Assembly: GCA_017694595.1 (NCBI GenBank)
Contig: JADIMT010000038.1
Location: forward strand, 1 to 45,185
DNA from: Candidatus Ornithospirochaeta stercoripullorum
GTDB lineage: Bacteria; Spirochaetota; Spirochaetia; Sphaerochaetales; Sphaerochaetaceae
Direction: 5' to 3'
DNA length: 45,185 nt
A program made the translations under genes and the position numbers. The notes under the pieces were generated by a model, which searched no databases, was not told the origin of the DNA, and worked only from the letters and a program-made list of their open reading frames with translations. This document shows, in pieces, positions 17,687 to 26,580 of this stretch; positions within the stretch are counted from its first letter, which is position 1, and each line of letters starts with the position of its first letter.

Positions 17687-18459
17687 GCTTTGTCTTTAGC
17701 AATCAGCTTCCTGATAGCCTCAACAGCCACATCAATCGCTACGCCTGTATCATGGACAATAGGATTATCCATACCAGCTTTCTCCCGCTCCTGATTGCCA
17801 ACAACCAAGAAGACGGATCCAGCTCTGGCACCTAAGCGGGCTGCGACGGTAAAGAGCGCAGCGCTCTCCATCTCGGATGCGAGCACTCCCAGCCTCTTCC
17901 AGGCTTCCCATTTGTTGATAAGCTCATAGCTTACAGGCATCTCGCCAGGATCATGCTGGCCATAGAATGAATCCTTGCATTGGACAACTCCGAGATGGGC
18001 ATGTTTACCCATGGAGACAGCAGAATCATATAAAGCTGCAGTGACGAAGAAATCAGAGACTGCAGGAAATTCAATCGGAGCGTACTCGCGGCTTGTCCCC
18101 TCCATCCTTACGGCTCCAGTTGCAATGACAACATCGCCACCAATCACAGGAAGAGCTATGCCGCCACAGGTGCCTACTCTTATGAAAGTATCTGAACCGC
18201 ATTTGTAGAGCTCTTCCATAGCAATCGATGCGGAAGGACCTCCAATGCCTGTGGATGTGACAGACACTTTAACACCATCAAGCGTGCCTGTATAAGTCAG
18301 GAATTCACGGTTATCAGCGACGAGACGGGCATCATCAAGTCTTGAAGCAATGATTGGCACTCTCTTAGGATCGCCTGGAAGAATCACATAGCGTCCTGTA
18401 TCACCTTTCTTTGTATGAATATGATACTGAATTCCTGTTCCATCTGTATAATCAGTCAT
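17677..18459 (-). CDS. udp: Uridine phosphorylase
   Basis: A 260-residue nucleoside phosphorylase of the PNP/UDP family, converting uridine and phosphate to uracil and ribose-1-phosphate. The phosphate-binding LPGDPKR near the N-terminus, [14 protein letters not shown], and RVGTCGG are in place, and ASEMESAA carries the ribose-binding Met-Glu. Length is close to E. coli Udp (253). GGAGG lies 6 bases before the ATG. It may share transcription with tnpB-side RNA entering from upstream. Confidence 0.9.
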   Translation of the reverse strand: MTDYTDGTGIQYHIHTKKGDTGRYVILPGDPKRVPIIASRLDDARLVADNREFLTYTGTLDGVKVSVTSTGIGGPSASIAMEELYKCGSDTFIRVGTCGGIALPVIGGDVVIATGAVRMEGTSREYAPIEFPAVSDFFVTAALYDSAVSMGKHAHLGVVQCKDSFYGQHDPGEMPVSYELINKWEAWKRLGVLASEMESAALFTVAARLGARAGSVFLVVGNQEREKAGMDNPIVHDTGVAIDVAVEAIRKLIAKDKAQQ

Positions 18460-18496
18460 AAGCCCTCCGAGAAAATCGTGTCTGCTCCCTTATAAC

Positions 18497-18531
18497 AAAG
18501 ACTCGCTATAGCCGAAGATCACAGAGTCTTT
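18497..18531 (-). other. hairpin upstream of udp, possible terminator or element end
   Basis: AAAGACTC and GAGTCTTT form an 8-bp stem around a loop that contains the GCTATAGC palindrome. On the minus strand it is followed by TTTGTTAT. It could terminate read-through from tnpB or be a transposon-end hairpin. Confidence 0.35.
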
Positions 18532-18775
18532 TGGACTACAGCTGACGCCCAAAGCATCTAAGGAAGGACAGTCTGCCTCCCTGTTTATTCACTTTTACCA
18601 TGCTTTCATTCCATCTGCAAGCAGCGCACGCTTACATCAGCTATCGCAGCTCTCTTCTTCCTGTGAGAGTACCCCTAGCAAGGCCATCGACAAAGTGACA
18701 GTACCATCTAGGCAAGCCTAGAGGCTTCCATGGAGCATCCATGGGCATTTTCCTCGTTCACTGATGCCTTGCTTC
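18532..18775 (-). ncRNA. putative TnpB omega-RNA (reRNA) and right end of the element
   Basis: The 244 bases after the tnpB stop contain no ORF worth calling but two perfect palindromes: CCATGGA/TCCATGG (18728-18744, 3-base loop) and TCTAGGC/GCCTAGA (18707-18722, 2-base loop). In IS200/IS605 elements the guide-bearing omega-RNA spans the tnpB 3' end and this flank. The exact RNA end and guide cannot be fixed from sequence alone. Confidence 0.4.
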
Positions 18776-19948
18776 TTAGGTGCATTGCTGCACGGTCGTC
18801 CACATTGGGCATCTCCGGAGGCTTAACTTCGCCAGCGTCCCTGCTAGAGCCTTCAGGCCAAAGGATTCAAGATTCAGAGCCGCATTCCAGTCCCGATCAT
18901 GCCTGGTATGGCACACGGGGCATTCCCACTCCCTGTCACGGAGCGTGAGGCCTTCATTGTGCCAGCCGCAGTTATGGCAAGTCCTTGATGAAGCAAAGAA
19001 CCTGTCTGCTGTTATCAGCGTCTTCCCATACCAGAGACATTTGTATCCAAGCTGCCTCCTAATCTCGGAGAATGACGCATCCTGTATGTGCCTCGAGAGA
19101 TTATGGTTCTTTAACATCCCGGATACATTCAGGTCCTCGATGACTATAGCATCTGCTTGGCTATCGCAGACGATGCTCTTCGTCATCTTATGTATTGCAT
19201 CCTTCCTGATGTTGGCTATCTTCTCATGAAGCGCTGCTATCTCTGTCTTCAGCTTCTTCCAGTTCTCAGAGCCTTTGCTCTTCTTCGCCAGGAGCTTCTG
19301 CTTGCGCTTTAGGCGCTTCCCATAATGCCTCAGCGTTCTTGGATTCTCGTACTCTGTACCGTCCGAGCATACAGCGAGACGCTCAAGGTTGAGGTCGATG
19401 CCAAACACCTTCGGCTTATCCGGCACGGTAGGTGCAGGAAGCTCAGCGCCGTCATCGAAGAGGCATGAGGCATATACTGCACCTGATGGGGTCATAGTCA
19501 CAGTGATGTTCTTGAGCTTTCCTACGGGCTTCCTGTGTATGACGGCATCCACCCAGCCTACGCCCTGTACGTAGACGCGGTTATTGCCAACATCCACCTT
19601 TCCCCTCTGCGGGGTCCTGTAGCTCTTCTTCGAGCAGTGCTTTGTCTTGAATCTTGGGTACTTCGCATTCCCCCTGAAGAATGCCTTGAATGCTGAGATC
19701 AGATCTGCCGATACGCACTGCAGCGTCTGGGCAGGCGCATCTGAGAGCCATGGGAAAGCCGGCTTGAGGATATGCGCAATGAAATTATTGAGGTCAAATG
19801 CCGTATGGCTCTCCCCACGACTCCTATAGGACTTGGAGCAGTATTCCAGAAGGCGGTTCCAGACAAAGCGGCAGCAGCCGATGATGCGTGTCATCATCTG
19901 CCTCTCGTCATCTGTTGGATTAAGCCTGTAGCGGTACGCCTTCTGCAT
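18776..19948 (-). CDS. tnpB: TnpB, RNA-guided endonuclease of an IS200/IS605-family element
   Basis: An intact 390-residue TnpB. It has the N-terminal helix-turn-helix domain (YRYRLNPTDDERQ), the split RuvC site with D185 (GIDLNLERL), E271 (VIEDLNVSG) and D353 (RDWNAALN), and a zinc finger with Cys324, 327, 343 and 346. All catalytic residues are kept. No tnpA (Y1 transposase) lies within the window, so the copy is either non-autonomous or moved in trans. A TATAAT sits 6 bases before the ATG. A TTCGTAT/ATACGAA inverted repeat upstream may be the left-end hairpin. Confidence 0.93.
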   Translation of the reverse strand: MQKAYRYRLNPTDDERQMMTRIIGCCRFVWNRLLEYCSKSYRSRGESHTAFDLNNFIAHILKPAFPWLSDAPAQTLQCVSADLISAFKAFFRGNAKYPRFKTKHCSKKSYRTPQRGKVDVGNNRVYVQGVGWVDAVIHRKPVGKLKNITVTMTPSGAVYASCLFDDGAELPAPTVPDKPKVFGIDLNLERLAVCSDGTEYENPRTLRHYGKRLKRKQKLLAKKSKGSENWKKLKTEIAALHEKIANIRKDAIHKMTKSIVCDSQADAIVIEDLNVSGMLKNHNLSRHIQDASFSEIRRQLGYKCLWYGKTLITADRFFASSRTCHNCGWHNEGLTLRDREWECPVCHTRHDRDWNAALNLESFGLKALAGTLAKLSLRRCPMWTTVQQCT

Positions 19949-19954
19949 GAATAT

Positions 19955-19960
19955 ATTATA
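19955..19960 (-). promoter_or_regulatory. -10 element of tnpB (leaderless)
   Basis: Perfect TATAAT ending 6 bases before the tnpB ATG at 19948; no convincing -35. Confidence 0.45.
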
Positions 19961-19975
19961 CCGCAGGATATGGGA

Positions 19976-19998
19976 TTCGTATGGCTTTGCTATACGAA
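19976..19998. repeat. inverted repeat, candidate left-end hairpin of the tnpB element
   Basis: TTCGTAT (19976-19982) and ATACGAA (19992-19998) with a 9-base centre. IS200/IS605 left ends carry such subterminal hairpins for TnpA; the element border itself is not defined. Confidence 0.35.
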
Positions 19999-20164
19999 AT
20001 CAGTCAGTTTTCTCCTCATTCAGACACTATGCGAGCATAAGGGGGTATCTGCGGAAATTTTTATATCTTCTCCTTCGCTACCTAAGCTGGATTCTCAGGT
20101 TAACTTATTAACTATGCATTTACTTTGCGAATGAACAAACAATCAGGGCATAATCTTGGGTATC

Positions 20165-20193
20165 TTGTGAATTCACTATTTCGGTTATAAGAT
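20165..20193 (+). promoter_or_regulatory. promoter of the lipoprotein gene
   Basis: TTGTGA (20165-20170), 17-base spacer, TAAGAT (20188-20193). A leader with a GGAGG ribosome site follows. Confidence 0.4.
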
Positions 20194-20217
20194 TATTCAG
20201 TAAATGGAGGATTTGGT

Positions 20218-21522
20218 ATGACGAGATTTGTTCGTGGATTATTTTTGCTGTTGCTTTGTGCTTCCTTGTTATTTTCATGTGCACCTGCTCCTAATCATAG
20301 CGGCAGCGTCTCTCTTATAAATACAATGTCTGTTACTGGCAATGAAGCGATAAAACTTACCAATCTCAAAGCCGGTGAGCTTTATATGCTTTATACGAAT
20401 CCTGACAATGTACGTGGATCATCAGGCGTCATGCGTACAGCCAACCCTTCGTCAATAGGCAGTAATTCATATGTATTCGTTGTTCCAGAAGGAACCAGGG
20501 AGCTTGAACTTGATCCAGCTGAGCTTGGACTTTCAGATGGTGGGGAAATCAGAATATGTGAAGTGGAGGCTCCTGAGTTCAGTTACGCCGATGCTGCAGA
20601 AGGAATGTCTATGGGAGAGGGCATTACAGAGCCAGTCTTTGTTGAAGATGATGGAACTGCCGTCTATGAAGAAATCTATCGTCTGGACATAAGTTCGATA
20701 CCAAATCCTGAAACGATGATACTCCTTTATACGCATGAAGCTTCGTCTGCTACTGTTAACCACTACTTCGGCTTCATTGATGAGGATGGCAATATAATTT
20801 CCGACAGTTCTGTGGAAGCGATTCTGGATCTCAGTTCATATGATTATGTTTATGTTTTCATGCACTTCGATGTAAAAGATTCTGCAACGCCTGCAACTGC
20901 AACGTTATATACAGTCTCTCCTGAGATAGTATCCAATGGCGTGGAGATTCGTTCTCCATCTGTGTATCTTCTGGAACCTTCATCTTCCCCGATGTATCTT
21001 TTTCTCTCCAAACCTTCTGGAAGTACAATTTCTAATACAGGACTACTTAGAGAATCGGGTGCAAGATATGCTTCTGATGGCAAGAGATTCCCGGATTTCT
21101 TCCCAATCCAGGAAACAGCAGAGGCCATTGTAATGAATGTTGATGCACATGAAGGTGCGGTCCTTTTTGATTACGGTTCTGGCTGCAATCTTACAGCAGA
21201 GCTTAAAAGAGCTGATGGTTCTATCCCTGTCGAGCGCATGGGAAAAGAAAGCAGAACATTCACAATACCTGAAGGTGTGACTCTCTTCCCGATTAACTTT
21301 GATACTCTCTCTGATGTCAAAGTAAGCTACAATTCTGACTCCTCTGATGCCGGAACACTGTTCCTTCGCTCTGGGCATGCCAATGAATATGGCTATTCAA
21401 TTAGAAGCATACATCCAGGAGAAACAGCTGATGTAGAAGCACATCATACACTTGAGAGTGGCTTCATAGTACGCCATGGCGAGAATCTTCCTTCGATTGA
21501 TGTCACTGTGTCAATCGAATAG
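20218..21522 (+). CDS. Unrecognised lipoprotein
   Basis: A 434-residue protein that I do not recognise. It has a signal peptide with lipobox LLFS-C (Cys about residue 21), so it should be anchored in a membrane facing the periplasm or surface. The mature part is rich in Ser, Glu and Asp, without membrane helices. At least three stretches follow a similar plan of a hydrophobic strand of the type M-x-LY-T or MYLFLSKP, an Asp/Ser-rich loop, then an aromatic YVFV strand and an acidic turn (starting near residues 57, 165 and 258), which suggests a repeated beta-sandwich. TGGAGG precedes the ATG. It sits between the tnpB element and the iscB remnant, so it may be accessory cargo. Confidence 0.8.
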   Translation: MTRFVRGLFLLLLCASLLFSCAPAPNHSGSVSLINTMSVTGNEAIKLTNLKAGELYMLYTNPDNVRGSSGVMRTANPSSIGSNSYVFVVPEGTRELELDPAELGLSDGGEIRICEVEAPEFSYADAAEGMSMGEGITEPVFVEDDGTAVYEEIYRLDISSIPNPETMILLYTHEASSATVNHYFGFIDEDGNIISDSSVEAILDLSSYDYVYVFMHFDVKDSATPATATLYTVSPEIVSNGVEIRSPSVYLLEPSSSPMYLFLSKPSGSTISNTGLLRESGARYASDGKRFPDFFPIQETAEAIVMNVDAHEGAVLFDYGSGCNLTAELKRADGSIPVERMGKESRTFTIPEGVTLFPINFDTLSDVKVSYNSDSSDAGTLFLRSGHANEYGYSIRSIHPGETADVEAHHTLESGFIVRHGENLPSIDVTVSIE

Positions 21523-21599
21523 AAACTGAAGCAAAAGGAAAGCGCGGAAAGATAGTCTATCCAAGCATCTCTCTACGCATTAGGATATTCATCAAATTC

Positions 21600-22260
21600 T
21601 GGCCGAGGATACTCCATCCGCTTCAGGGTGAAGAGGAATCGGCTTCCTTCTGTCTATAAGTCTTGTATTTACCCGCCAAACAAGCGCAAGATTCCGGTGA
21701 ATATTCGTTCCATCTGGTTTTCTTATATCGAAGTATCAGGAGTTTCTTCAGTGGATATAGCAGACACTTCCCCATAGCTGGCGCTGTCGAAGAGCCCGAT
21801 GCCTACCATATAGTTCTCCTCCCTTATTCCGTCCTTGAGAATCGTATCCTTGTGGATCGTCCTGTTATGGCTCCTGAGCTTCCGTATTTAATGCCATTCC
21901 CCATTTGAGGACACTTCAGGATGACCTGCGATGCATCTGGCATCGATGTGGCGCGATTTCTCAAGCTTATGGGTAATCCCTGCAATCTTATAATACGCCC
22001 GTTTCCTTGCCATATAGTGCCATGAGTCTTGTAAGAGTATGATGGACATCATGGTCTCCGCCTTGAACTGCAGAGCATTCCTGAGTCCGGCTTTACCGTC
22101 CGTTCCCTTATGCATGCCATCGTGGCAGTGGCTGCAGAACGGCATGAGGTTGCTATGACTTTGCCTGCACATTCCTTCAGGTTCCACATCGCGATGGTCA
22201 CACTTGGTATTCAGCTAGCAGTAAGCACTGCAACTCCCGCAGAGGTCTTTCACCATTCTA
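21600..22260 (-). pseudogene. decayed iscB-type HNH nuclease (C-terminal half)
   Basis: Read on the minus strand, frame from 22255: CGSCSAYC, an in-frame TAG, then KCDHRD and LMPFCSHCHDGMHKG, which is the zinc-binding HNH core; THKLEKSRHIDARCIAGHPE is the IscB block that carries the last RuvC residues. That frame stops at 21898. The rest continues in other frames: RSHNRTIHKDTILKDGI (around 21870) and FDIRKPDGTNIH (around 21720) are the characteristic C-terminal blocks of gut-bacterial IscB proteins. At least one stop and two frameshifts are present, and the N-terminal RuvC and bridge-helix parts are missing, cut off at the tRNA terminator. The product cannot be functional. Confidence 0.72.
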
Positions 22261-22289
22261 GATACGTGACATACATCAGCCACACAATT

Positions 22290-22326
22290 AAAAAAGTCCT
22301 ATCCTCTTATCACAGAAGATAGGACT
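22290..22326 (-). terminator. terminator of the five-tRNA operon
   Basis: Minus-strand stem AGTCCTATC/GATAGGACT followed by six T, directly after tRNA-Gly. Confidence 0.85.
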
Positions 22327-22328
22327 AG

Positions 22329-22400
22329 AGCGGAAAACGGGACTTGAACCCGCGACATCCACCTTGGCAAGGTGGAGCTCTACCACTGAGCTATTTCCGC
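22329..22400 (-). tRNA. tRNA-Gly (GCC)
   Basis: Cloverleaf with acceptor GCGGAAA/TTTCCGC, D-arm, anticodon loop with GCC, and T-loop GGTTCAAGTCC. CCA is not encoded. Last tRNA of the array. Confidence 0.95.
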
Positions 22401-22432
22401 ATATGCCGTATGCCCGCCAAGCTTAGGTTTCG

Positions 22433-22512
22433 TGCGAGAGGCGGGACTCGAACCCGCACACCGAAGTACTAGTTCCTAAGACTAGCGTGTATACCAGTTT
22501 CACCACTCTCGC
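22433..22512 (-). tRNA. tRNA-Leu (TAG)
   Basis: Acceptor GCGAGAG/CTCTCGC, anticodon TAG, and T-loop GGTTCGAGTCC. A short extra arm is consistent with leucine. Confidence 0.93.
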
Positions 22513-22519
22513 GGTGCTC

Positions 22520-22592
22520 TGAGCCGCAAAGGGATCGAACCTTTGACCCACAGATTAAGAGTCTGCTGCTCTACCAGCTGAGCTAGCGGCCC
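22520..22592 (-). tRNA. tRNA-Lys (CTT)
   Basis: Acceptor GGGCCGC/GCGGCTC with one G-T pair, anticodon loop CTCTTAA with CTT, and T-loop GGTTCGATCCC. Confidence 0.93.
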
Positions 22593-22598
22593 ATTCTT

Positions 22599-22671
22599 TG
22601 CGCCCTGTAGGACTCGAACCTACAACCTGCGGATTCGAAGTCCGACGCTCTATCCGTTGAGCTAAGAGCGC
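22599..22671 (-). tRNA. tRNA-Arg (TCG)
   Basis: Acceptor GCGCTCT/AGGGCGC, anticodon loop CTTCGAA with TCG, and T-loop GGTTCGAGTCC. Confidence 0.93.
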
Positions 22672-22694
22672 TCTTCCTCCATCGGAGGTAGTAG

Positions 22695-22767
22695 GGTGGA
22701 AGAAGGGGATCGAACCCTCGACAAGCAGATCCACAATCTGCCGCTCTACCGCTGAACTACTTCCACC
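22695..22767 (-). tRNA. tRNA-His (GTG)
   Basis: Acceptor GTGGAAG/CTTCCAC with the extra G(-1) opposite C73 that marks histidine, anticodon GTG. First tRNA of the five-gene array. Confidence 0.93.
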
Positions 22768-22812
22768 ATTAAGCGAAAGCGAGGCGTGCACCTAGCAATT
22801 TCAACGTCGACA

Positions 22813-22841
22813 ACTATGTCAGAAATAGAAAAAATTGTCAA
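22813..22841 (-). promoter_or_regulatory. promoter of the tRNA array
   Basis: Minus strand TTGACA (22836-22841, perfect -35), 17-base spacer, CATAGT (22813-22818). It drives His-Arg-Lys-Leu-Gly. Confidence 0.75.
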
Positions 22842-22894
22842 CACTTTTTCAAGAATATAATCACAAAATTTTTAATTGCTTTTCACGCAAAGAA

Positions 22895-24601
22895 TTATAC
22901 TTCCTTGAATAATTCAATCACATCGCTCCTTTTAACTTTCTTTGTACTCGTCATAGGCAACGGAGAATAAGAAACAGTAACTTTTGTTATCCTTTTGTGC
23001 GAAGCTGCACCTCTATTAACTGTATCGACGATATCATTCATATGTTTTTCTATTACAGCCTTATCATTACCTACGCTATCCATATAAGACTGAGAAGGAA
23101 CGATGATGATTCTAATACCTTCCTTTTTCAATGCTTTATCGGCCATGTACCCAATAACACAGACTTGATCAATATCGTTATAAAGCTGGAAAGGATCCTC
23201 AACTTCTTCAGGGAAAACATTCTTGCCACCTTCAGTGACTATCACATTCTTTGCTCTACCAGTCAGATAAAGATACCCATCATCATCCTGGTGCCCGACA
23301 TCTCCCGTATTGAGCCAGCCATCGGAAGAAAGAACTTCCCTAGTAGCTTCAGGATTATTGTAATAGCCTTTCATAACCATTGGCCCCTTGATGAATATCA
23401 CGCCATTTCCATCACTATCTGGATTTACAATCTTCACCTCTTCTGCAGGAAATCTCTTACCGACAGATTCGACTCTGAAAGCCTCGATAGGATTTACATG
23501 TGTAACAGGAGATGCTTCTGTAAGACCATAGCCCTGAACAAAATCGATACCAAGTTCGTTGAACATGCGGAATGTAGAAGCCGGAAGAGGACCTCCACCG
23601 CTTATGCAGATCCTAATGTTCTCAAATGAAATCTTCTGTAGCAGTGAACCAAAGAAATTCTTTCCAAAGTTCTTGCCAGTAACATGCTTCACCGCTCCTG
23701 AAAGTTTCATCAGACATTTGACAATACCATAAACAATAACACCTTTTTTCTTCACGCCATCCATCAAAGCTGCAATTATTTTATTATAAAGCATTGGAAC
23801 AGACATGAAGATAGTCACCTTACCTTCCCTCAGCTCCCTGAATATATGGCTCATTGCCAGCTTACGGCCAAATACGACAGCTCCACCAGTACTGAAAGTC
23901 AAATACACGACGGCCATCATTGTATAAGAATGGTGCAAAGGCAGAATCGCATAACTTACATCAGTCGGTCTCATATCCAATACCGTATGTATCTGCAAGC
24001 AATCAGTGACAAGATTATTATGAGTGAGCATTACACCTTTAGGAATACCAGTTGTACCAGATGTAAAAAGTATCGCAGCGATATCCTCACCGTTACGTAC
24101 AGGAAAAGGAACTTCAGGCCCATCCATCTCCTCAATCTTACCTAGATTATATTTCTTCAGCCCTAGCCTTCCATCTTTATCAATAGAACCAATCCGTTCA
24201 TCGGTCAGGAATATACCTTTCACAGATCCGAATGTGATAAAGTGCTCCATCTCCAAGTCTTTGAGCGATGAATCGAGTGGGACAATAATTCCGCCCATCC
24301 ACAAAACAGCAAAGTATGCAATGACCCAACGGCAAGAGTTATATCCCGAAACTGCTATCTTATCGCCTGGCATAAAGCCATCAGCTACCAGTTTTCTAGC
24401 AACTGCTCTAATAACATTCGCAGCCTCTTTATATGTATATTTCTCTTCTGGATCGAATGCCTGAAAACAAAGATTATTGGGAAAGCGCAATTCAGAAATA
24501 TGAAAAAGCTGTGGCACTGTCGGCCACTCCCCTTCAAATTCCTTTCCTCTATAGTCATCAAGGAAGTTCCAAACTCCTTCCCTGTACCCAACTGTTTTCA
24601 T
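22895..24601 (-). CDS. AMP-forming long-chain acyl-CoA synthetase family protein
   Basis: A 568-residue adenylate-forming ligase that activates a carboxylate, probably a fatty acid, with ATP and CoA. The P-loop-like LFTSGTTGIPKGV, the A5 motif GYGLTEASPV, and the hinge GWLNTGDVGHQDDDGYLYLTGR block (motif A7-A8) are present. The C-terminal lid ends with the conserved TKKVKR lysine region. The gene is visibly richer in A+T than its neighbours. GGAGGG lies 7 bases before the ATG. It is divergent from the helicase gene. Confidence 0.88.
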   Translation of the reverse strand: MKTVGYREGVWNFLDDYRGKEFEGEWPTVPQLFHISELRFPNNLCFQAFDPEEKYTYKEAANVIRAVARKLVADGFMPGDKIAVSGYNSCRWVIAYFAVLWMGGIIVPLDSSLKDLEMEHFITFGSVKGIFLTDERIGSIDKDGRLGLKKYNLGKIEEMDGPEVPFPVRNGEDIAAILFTSGTTGIPKGVMLTHNNLVTDCLQIHTVLDMRPTDVSYAILPLHHSYTMMAVVYLTFSTGGAVVFGRKLAMSHIFRELREGKVTIFMSVPMLYNKIIAALMDGVKKKGVIVYGIVKCLMKLSGAVKHVTGKNFGKNFFGSLLQKISFENIRICISGGGPLPASTFRMFNELGIDFVQGYGLTEASPVTHVNPIEAFRVESVGKRFPAEEVKIVNPDSDGNGVIFIKGPMVMKGYYNNPEATREVLSSDGWLNTGDVGHQDDDGYLYLTGRAKNVIVTEGGKNVFPEEVEDPFQLYNDIDQVCVIGYMADKALKKEGIRIIIVPSQSYMDSVGNDKAVIEKHMNDIVDTVNRGAASHKRITKVTVSYSPLPMTSTKKVKRSDVIELFKEV

Positions 24602-24708
24602 TCATATCCCTCCTTACGATGTCATATAGCGTATATATACCACGCTGAGAAAATCAAAAAAAGATGTCCTTGTGTTTTCTTCATGATTGCAATTTCCGTA
24701 AATGGCTG

Positions 24709-24737
24709 TTGTTGAAAATTCTTTTGTTCGTCATAAT
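24709..24737 (+). promoter_or_regulatory. leaderless promoter of the DEAD-box gene
   Basis: TTGTTG (24709-24714), 17-base spacer, CATAAT (24732-24737), then 7 bases to the ATG at 24745. Confidence 0.55.
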
Positions 24738-24744
24738 CCAGAAT

Positions 24745-26580
24745 ATGGCATTGGATGAATTCAGAGAATTAGGACTCGGAGAAGAGTCCATCAAAGCATT
24801 AGCAGAAAAAGGCTTCGAGGAACCAACTGAAATACAGAAGCGCGCAATTCCGCTTCTTCTTCAAAAAGGCACAGAAATTGTAGGCCAAGCCCAGACAGGA
24901 ACGGGAAAAACAGCCGCATTCGCACTTCCTATACTTGAAACAGTAAAACCAAATTCGAACAGCGTCGAAGCACTCATACTTGTTCCAACCAGAGAGCTGG
25001 CAAGCCAAGTCAGCGAAGAGATCAGCTCACTGCGTGGCAAACGTAAGATTGAAATTGCTGCAATTTATGGTGGAGCCAGTATGGCCCAGCAGCTGAAAAG
25101 GCTGAAAAAAGGAATCACGATCGTCGTGGGAACACCTGGTAGAATTCTTGATCATATCAGAAGGGGCTCTCTAGACCTCTCCAATCTGGAATTCCTTGTC
25201 CTCGACGAAGCTGACGAGATGCTTGATATGGGCTTTATAGATGACATTGAAGCAGTTCTAAGAGCTGTACCAGACAATAGAAGAATGCTCCTCTTCTCTG
25301 CTACAATGCCTCCACAAATCATGAAACTCGCAGAGAGCTTCATGGAACATCCTGAGATAATCCGTACACAGAAGCGTGATACAGCTGCGCTTTCAACCGA
25401 TCAGATCTACTATGAAGTCAGGGAAGGAGACAAGCTGGAAGCCCTGACAAGAATCATCGATAGAGAACCAGATTTCTATGGTGTCGTCTTCTGCCGTACA
25501 AAACTTCAATGCGATGAAATCGGACAGAAGCTGCACGATAGGGGGTACGATGCGGCCTCGCTGCATGGAGACCTCTCACAACGAGAAAGGGAACAGATTC
25601 TCAGGAGAATGAAAGAGCATCAACTTTCCATACTCGTCGCAACTGACGTAGCGGCCAGAGGCCTTGACATCCAGGATCTTACACATGTCATCAACTACTC
25701 CATTCCACAGGATCCCGAAGTCTATATACATAGAGTCGGACGTACTGGAAGAGCCGGCAAGAACGGTACCGCTATCACATTCATAACCCCATCCGAGTCA
25801 AGAAAGTTCGCTTATATACGCAAGGCAGCACGCTCTGAAATCCGTAAAGAAGAAATCCCTGGAGCGGAAGAAGTTATCGCAAGAAAGAAAGAAAGAATCA
25901 AGAACGAAATACTCGATGCTTTGGCGATAGAACCTAAAGAAGAATATCTTGAAATCGCTAGAAGCGTATTGTCTGGAAGAGATAGCGAAGAGGCTTTTGC
26001 TTCCCTTCTCTCTTCAATCTACAAGAACGAATTAGATGCTTCACGCTACCATGAGATAACCTCAATCACATCTTACAGGGAAAGAGAAAAGAGCAGGCGG
26101 GAAAAGAGAGATGAAGCCAGAAACAGAGGACGCTATGATAAAGTCAAAGCACCATCTCTCGATGATAAAGGAACTACAAGACTATTCATTGCCAGGGGCA
26201 GAAAGGATGGCCTGACGAAATCCATGCTGATCAATATCATCATGGATCAGGCAGGTGTTAAAGATGAAGATATAATGGATGTGGAAATAAACGACACATC
26301 ATCATTCATCTCAGCACCTTTCTCTGTGGCTGAGACAATTCTCAAAGCATACTCAGAGCGAACAATGAAGGGCAAGCCAATCGTCATGAAAGCAAAACCG
26401 GAAAGCGGTTCTCGAGAAACGCGTAAAAAAGCCGCGGGAAGAAGAGAAGCATTCATGGGCAAAGGCAAGCGCAGAAAGAAGTGGGAAGATGATTATCAGC
26501 CATATGGCCGCGATACGACAGATGGCAACGATGGCAGATATACATTCCCTGACAGGAAAAGAAAGAAGAAAAGAAAATAA
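24745..26580 (+). CDS. DEAD-box RNA helicase with DbpA-type RNA-binding domain
   Basis: A 611-residue ATP-dependent RNA helicase of the DeaD/CsdA group. It has the Q-motif (PTEIQKRAIP), AQTGTGKT, PTRELA, DEAD, SAT, RGLDI and HRVGRTGRAG in order over residues 1-370. A helical dimerisation-like region follows. Residues of about 470-550 form a DbpA-type RNA-binding domain (TTRLFIARGRKDGLTKSML), and the tail is a Lys/Arg-rich extension. It probably remodels rRNA or mRNA in ribosome assembly or cold response. The start at 24745 is chosen because the promoter's -10 ends at 24737, excluding the ATG at 24664. Confidence 0.93.
   Translation: MALDEFRELGLGEESIKALAEKGFEEPTEIQKRAIPLLLQKGTEIVGQAQTGTGKTAAFALPILETVKPNSNSVEALILVPTRELASQVSEEISSLRGKRKIEIAAIYGGASMAQQLKRLKKGITIVVGTPGRILDHIRRGSLDLSNLEFLVLDEADEMLDMGFIDDIEAVLRAVPDNRRMLLFSATMPPQIMKLAESFMEHPEIIRTQKRDTAALSTDQIYYEVREGDKLEALTRIIDREPDFYGVVFCRTKLQCDEIGQKLHDRGYDAASLHGDLSQREREQILRRMKEHQLSILVATDVAARGLDIQDLTHVINYSIPQDPEVYIHRVGRTGRAGKNGTAITFITPSESRKFAYIRKAARSEIRKEEIPGAEEVIARKKERIKNEILDALAIEPKEEYLEIARSVLSGRDSEEAFASLLSSIYKNELDASRYHEITSITSYREREKSRREKRDEARNRGRYDKVKAPSLDDKGTTRLFIARGRKDGLTKSMLINIIMDQAGVKDEDIMDVEINDTSSFISAPFSVAETILKAYSERTMKGKPIVMKAKPESGSRETRKKAAGRREAFMGKGKRRKKWEDDYQPYGRDTTDGNDGRYTFPDRKRKKKRK

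Noticed and set aside
21663-21908. 81-codon plus-strand ORF after the lipoprotein gene
   Set aside because: The opposite strand carries recognisable IscB C-terminal blocks, so this frame is a shadow of the pseudogene.
22329-22767. Regular tRNA spacing considered as a CRISPR-like repeat array
   Set aside because: The repeated parts are tRNA T-arms and D-arms; anticodons and acceptors differ as expected for tRNAs. No CRISPR array is present in the window.
22555-22791. 78-codon minus-strand ORF over the tRNA genes
   Set aside because: It is made of tRNA-Lys, Arg and His sequence read as codons, a known annotation artefact.
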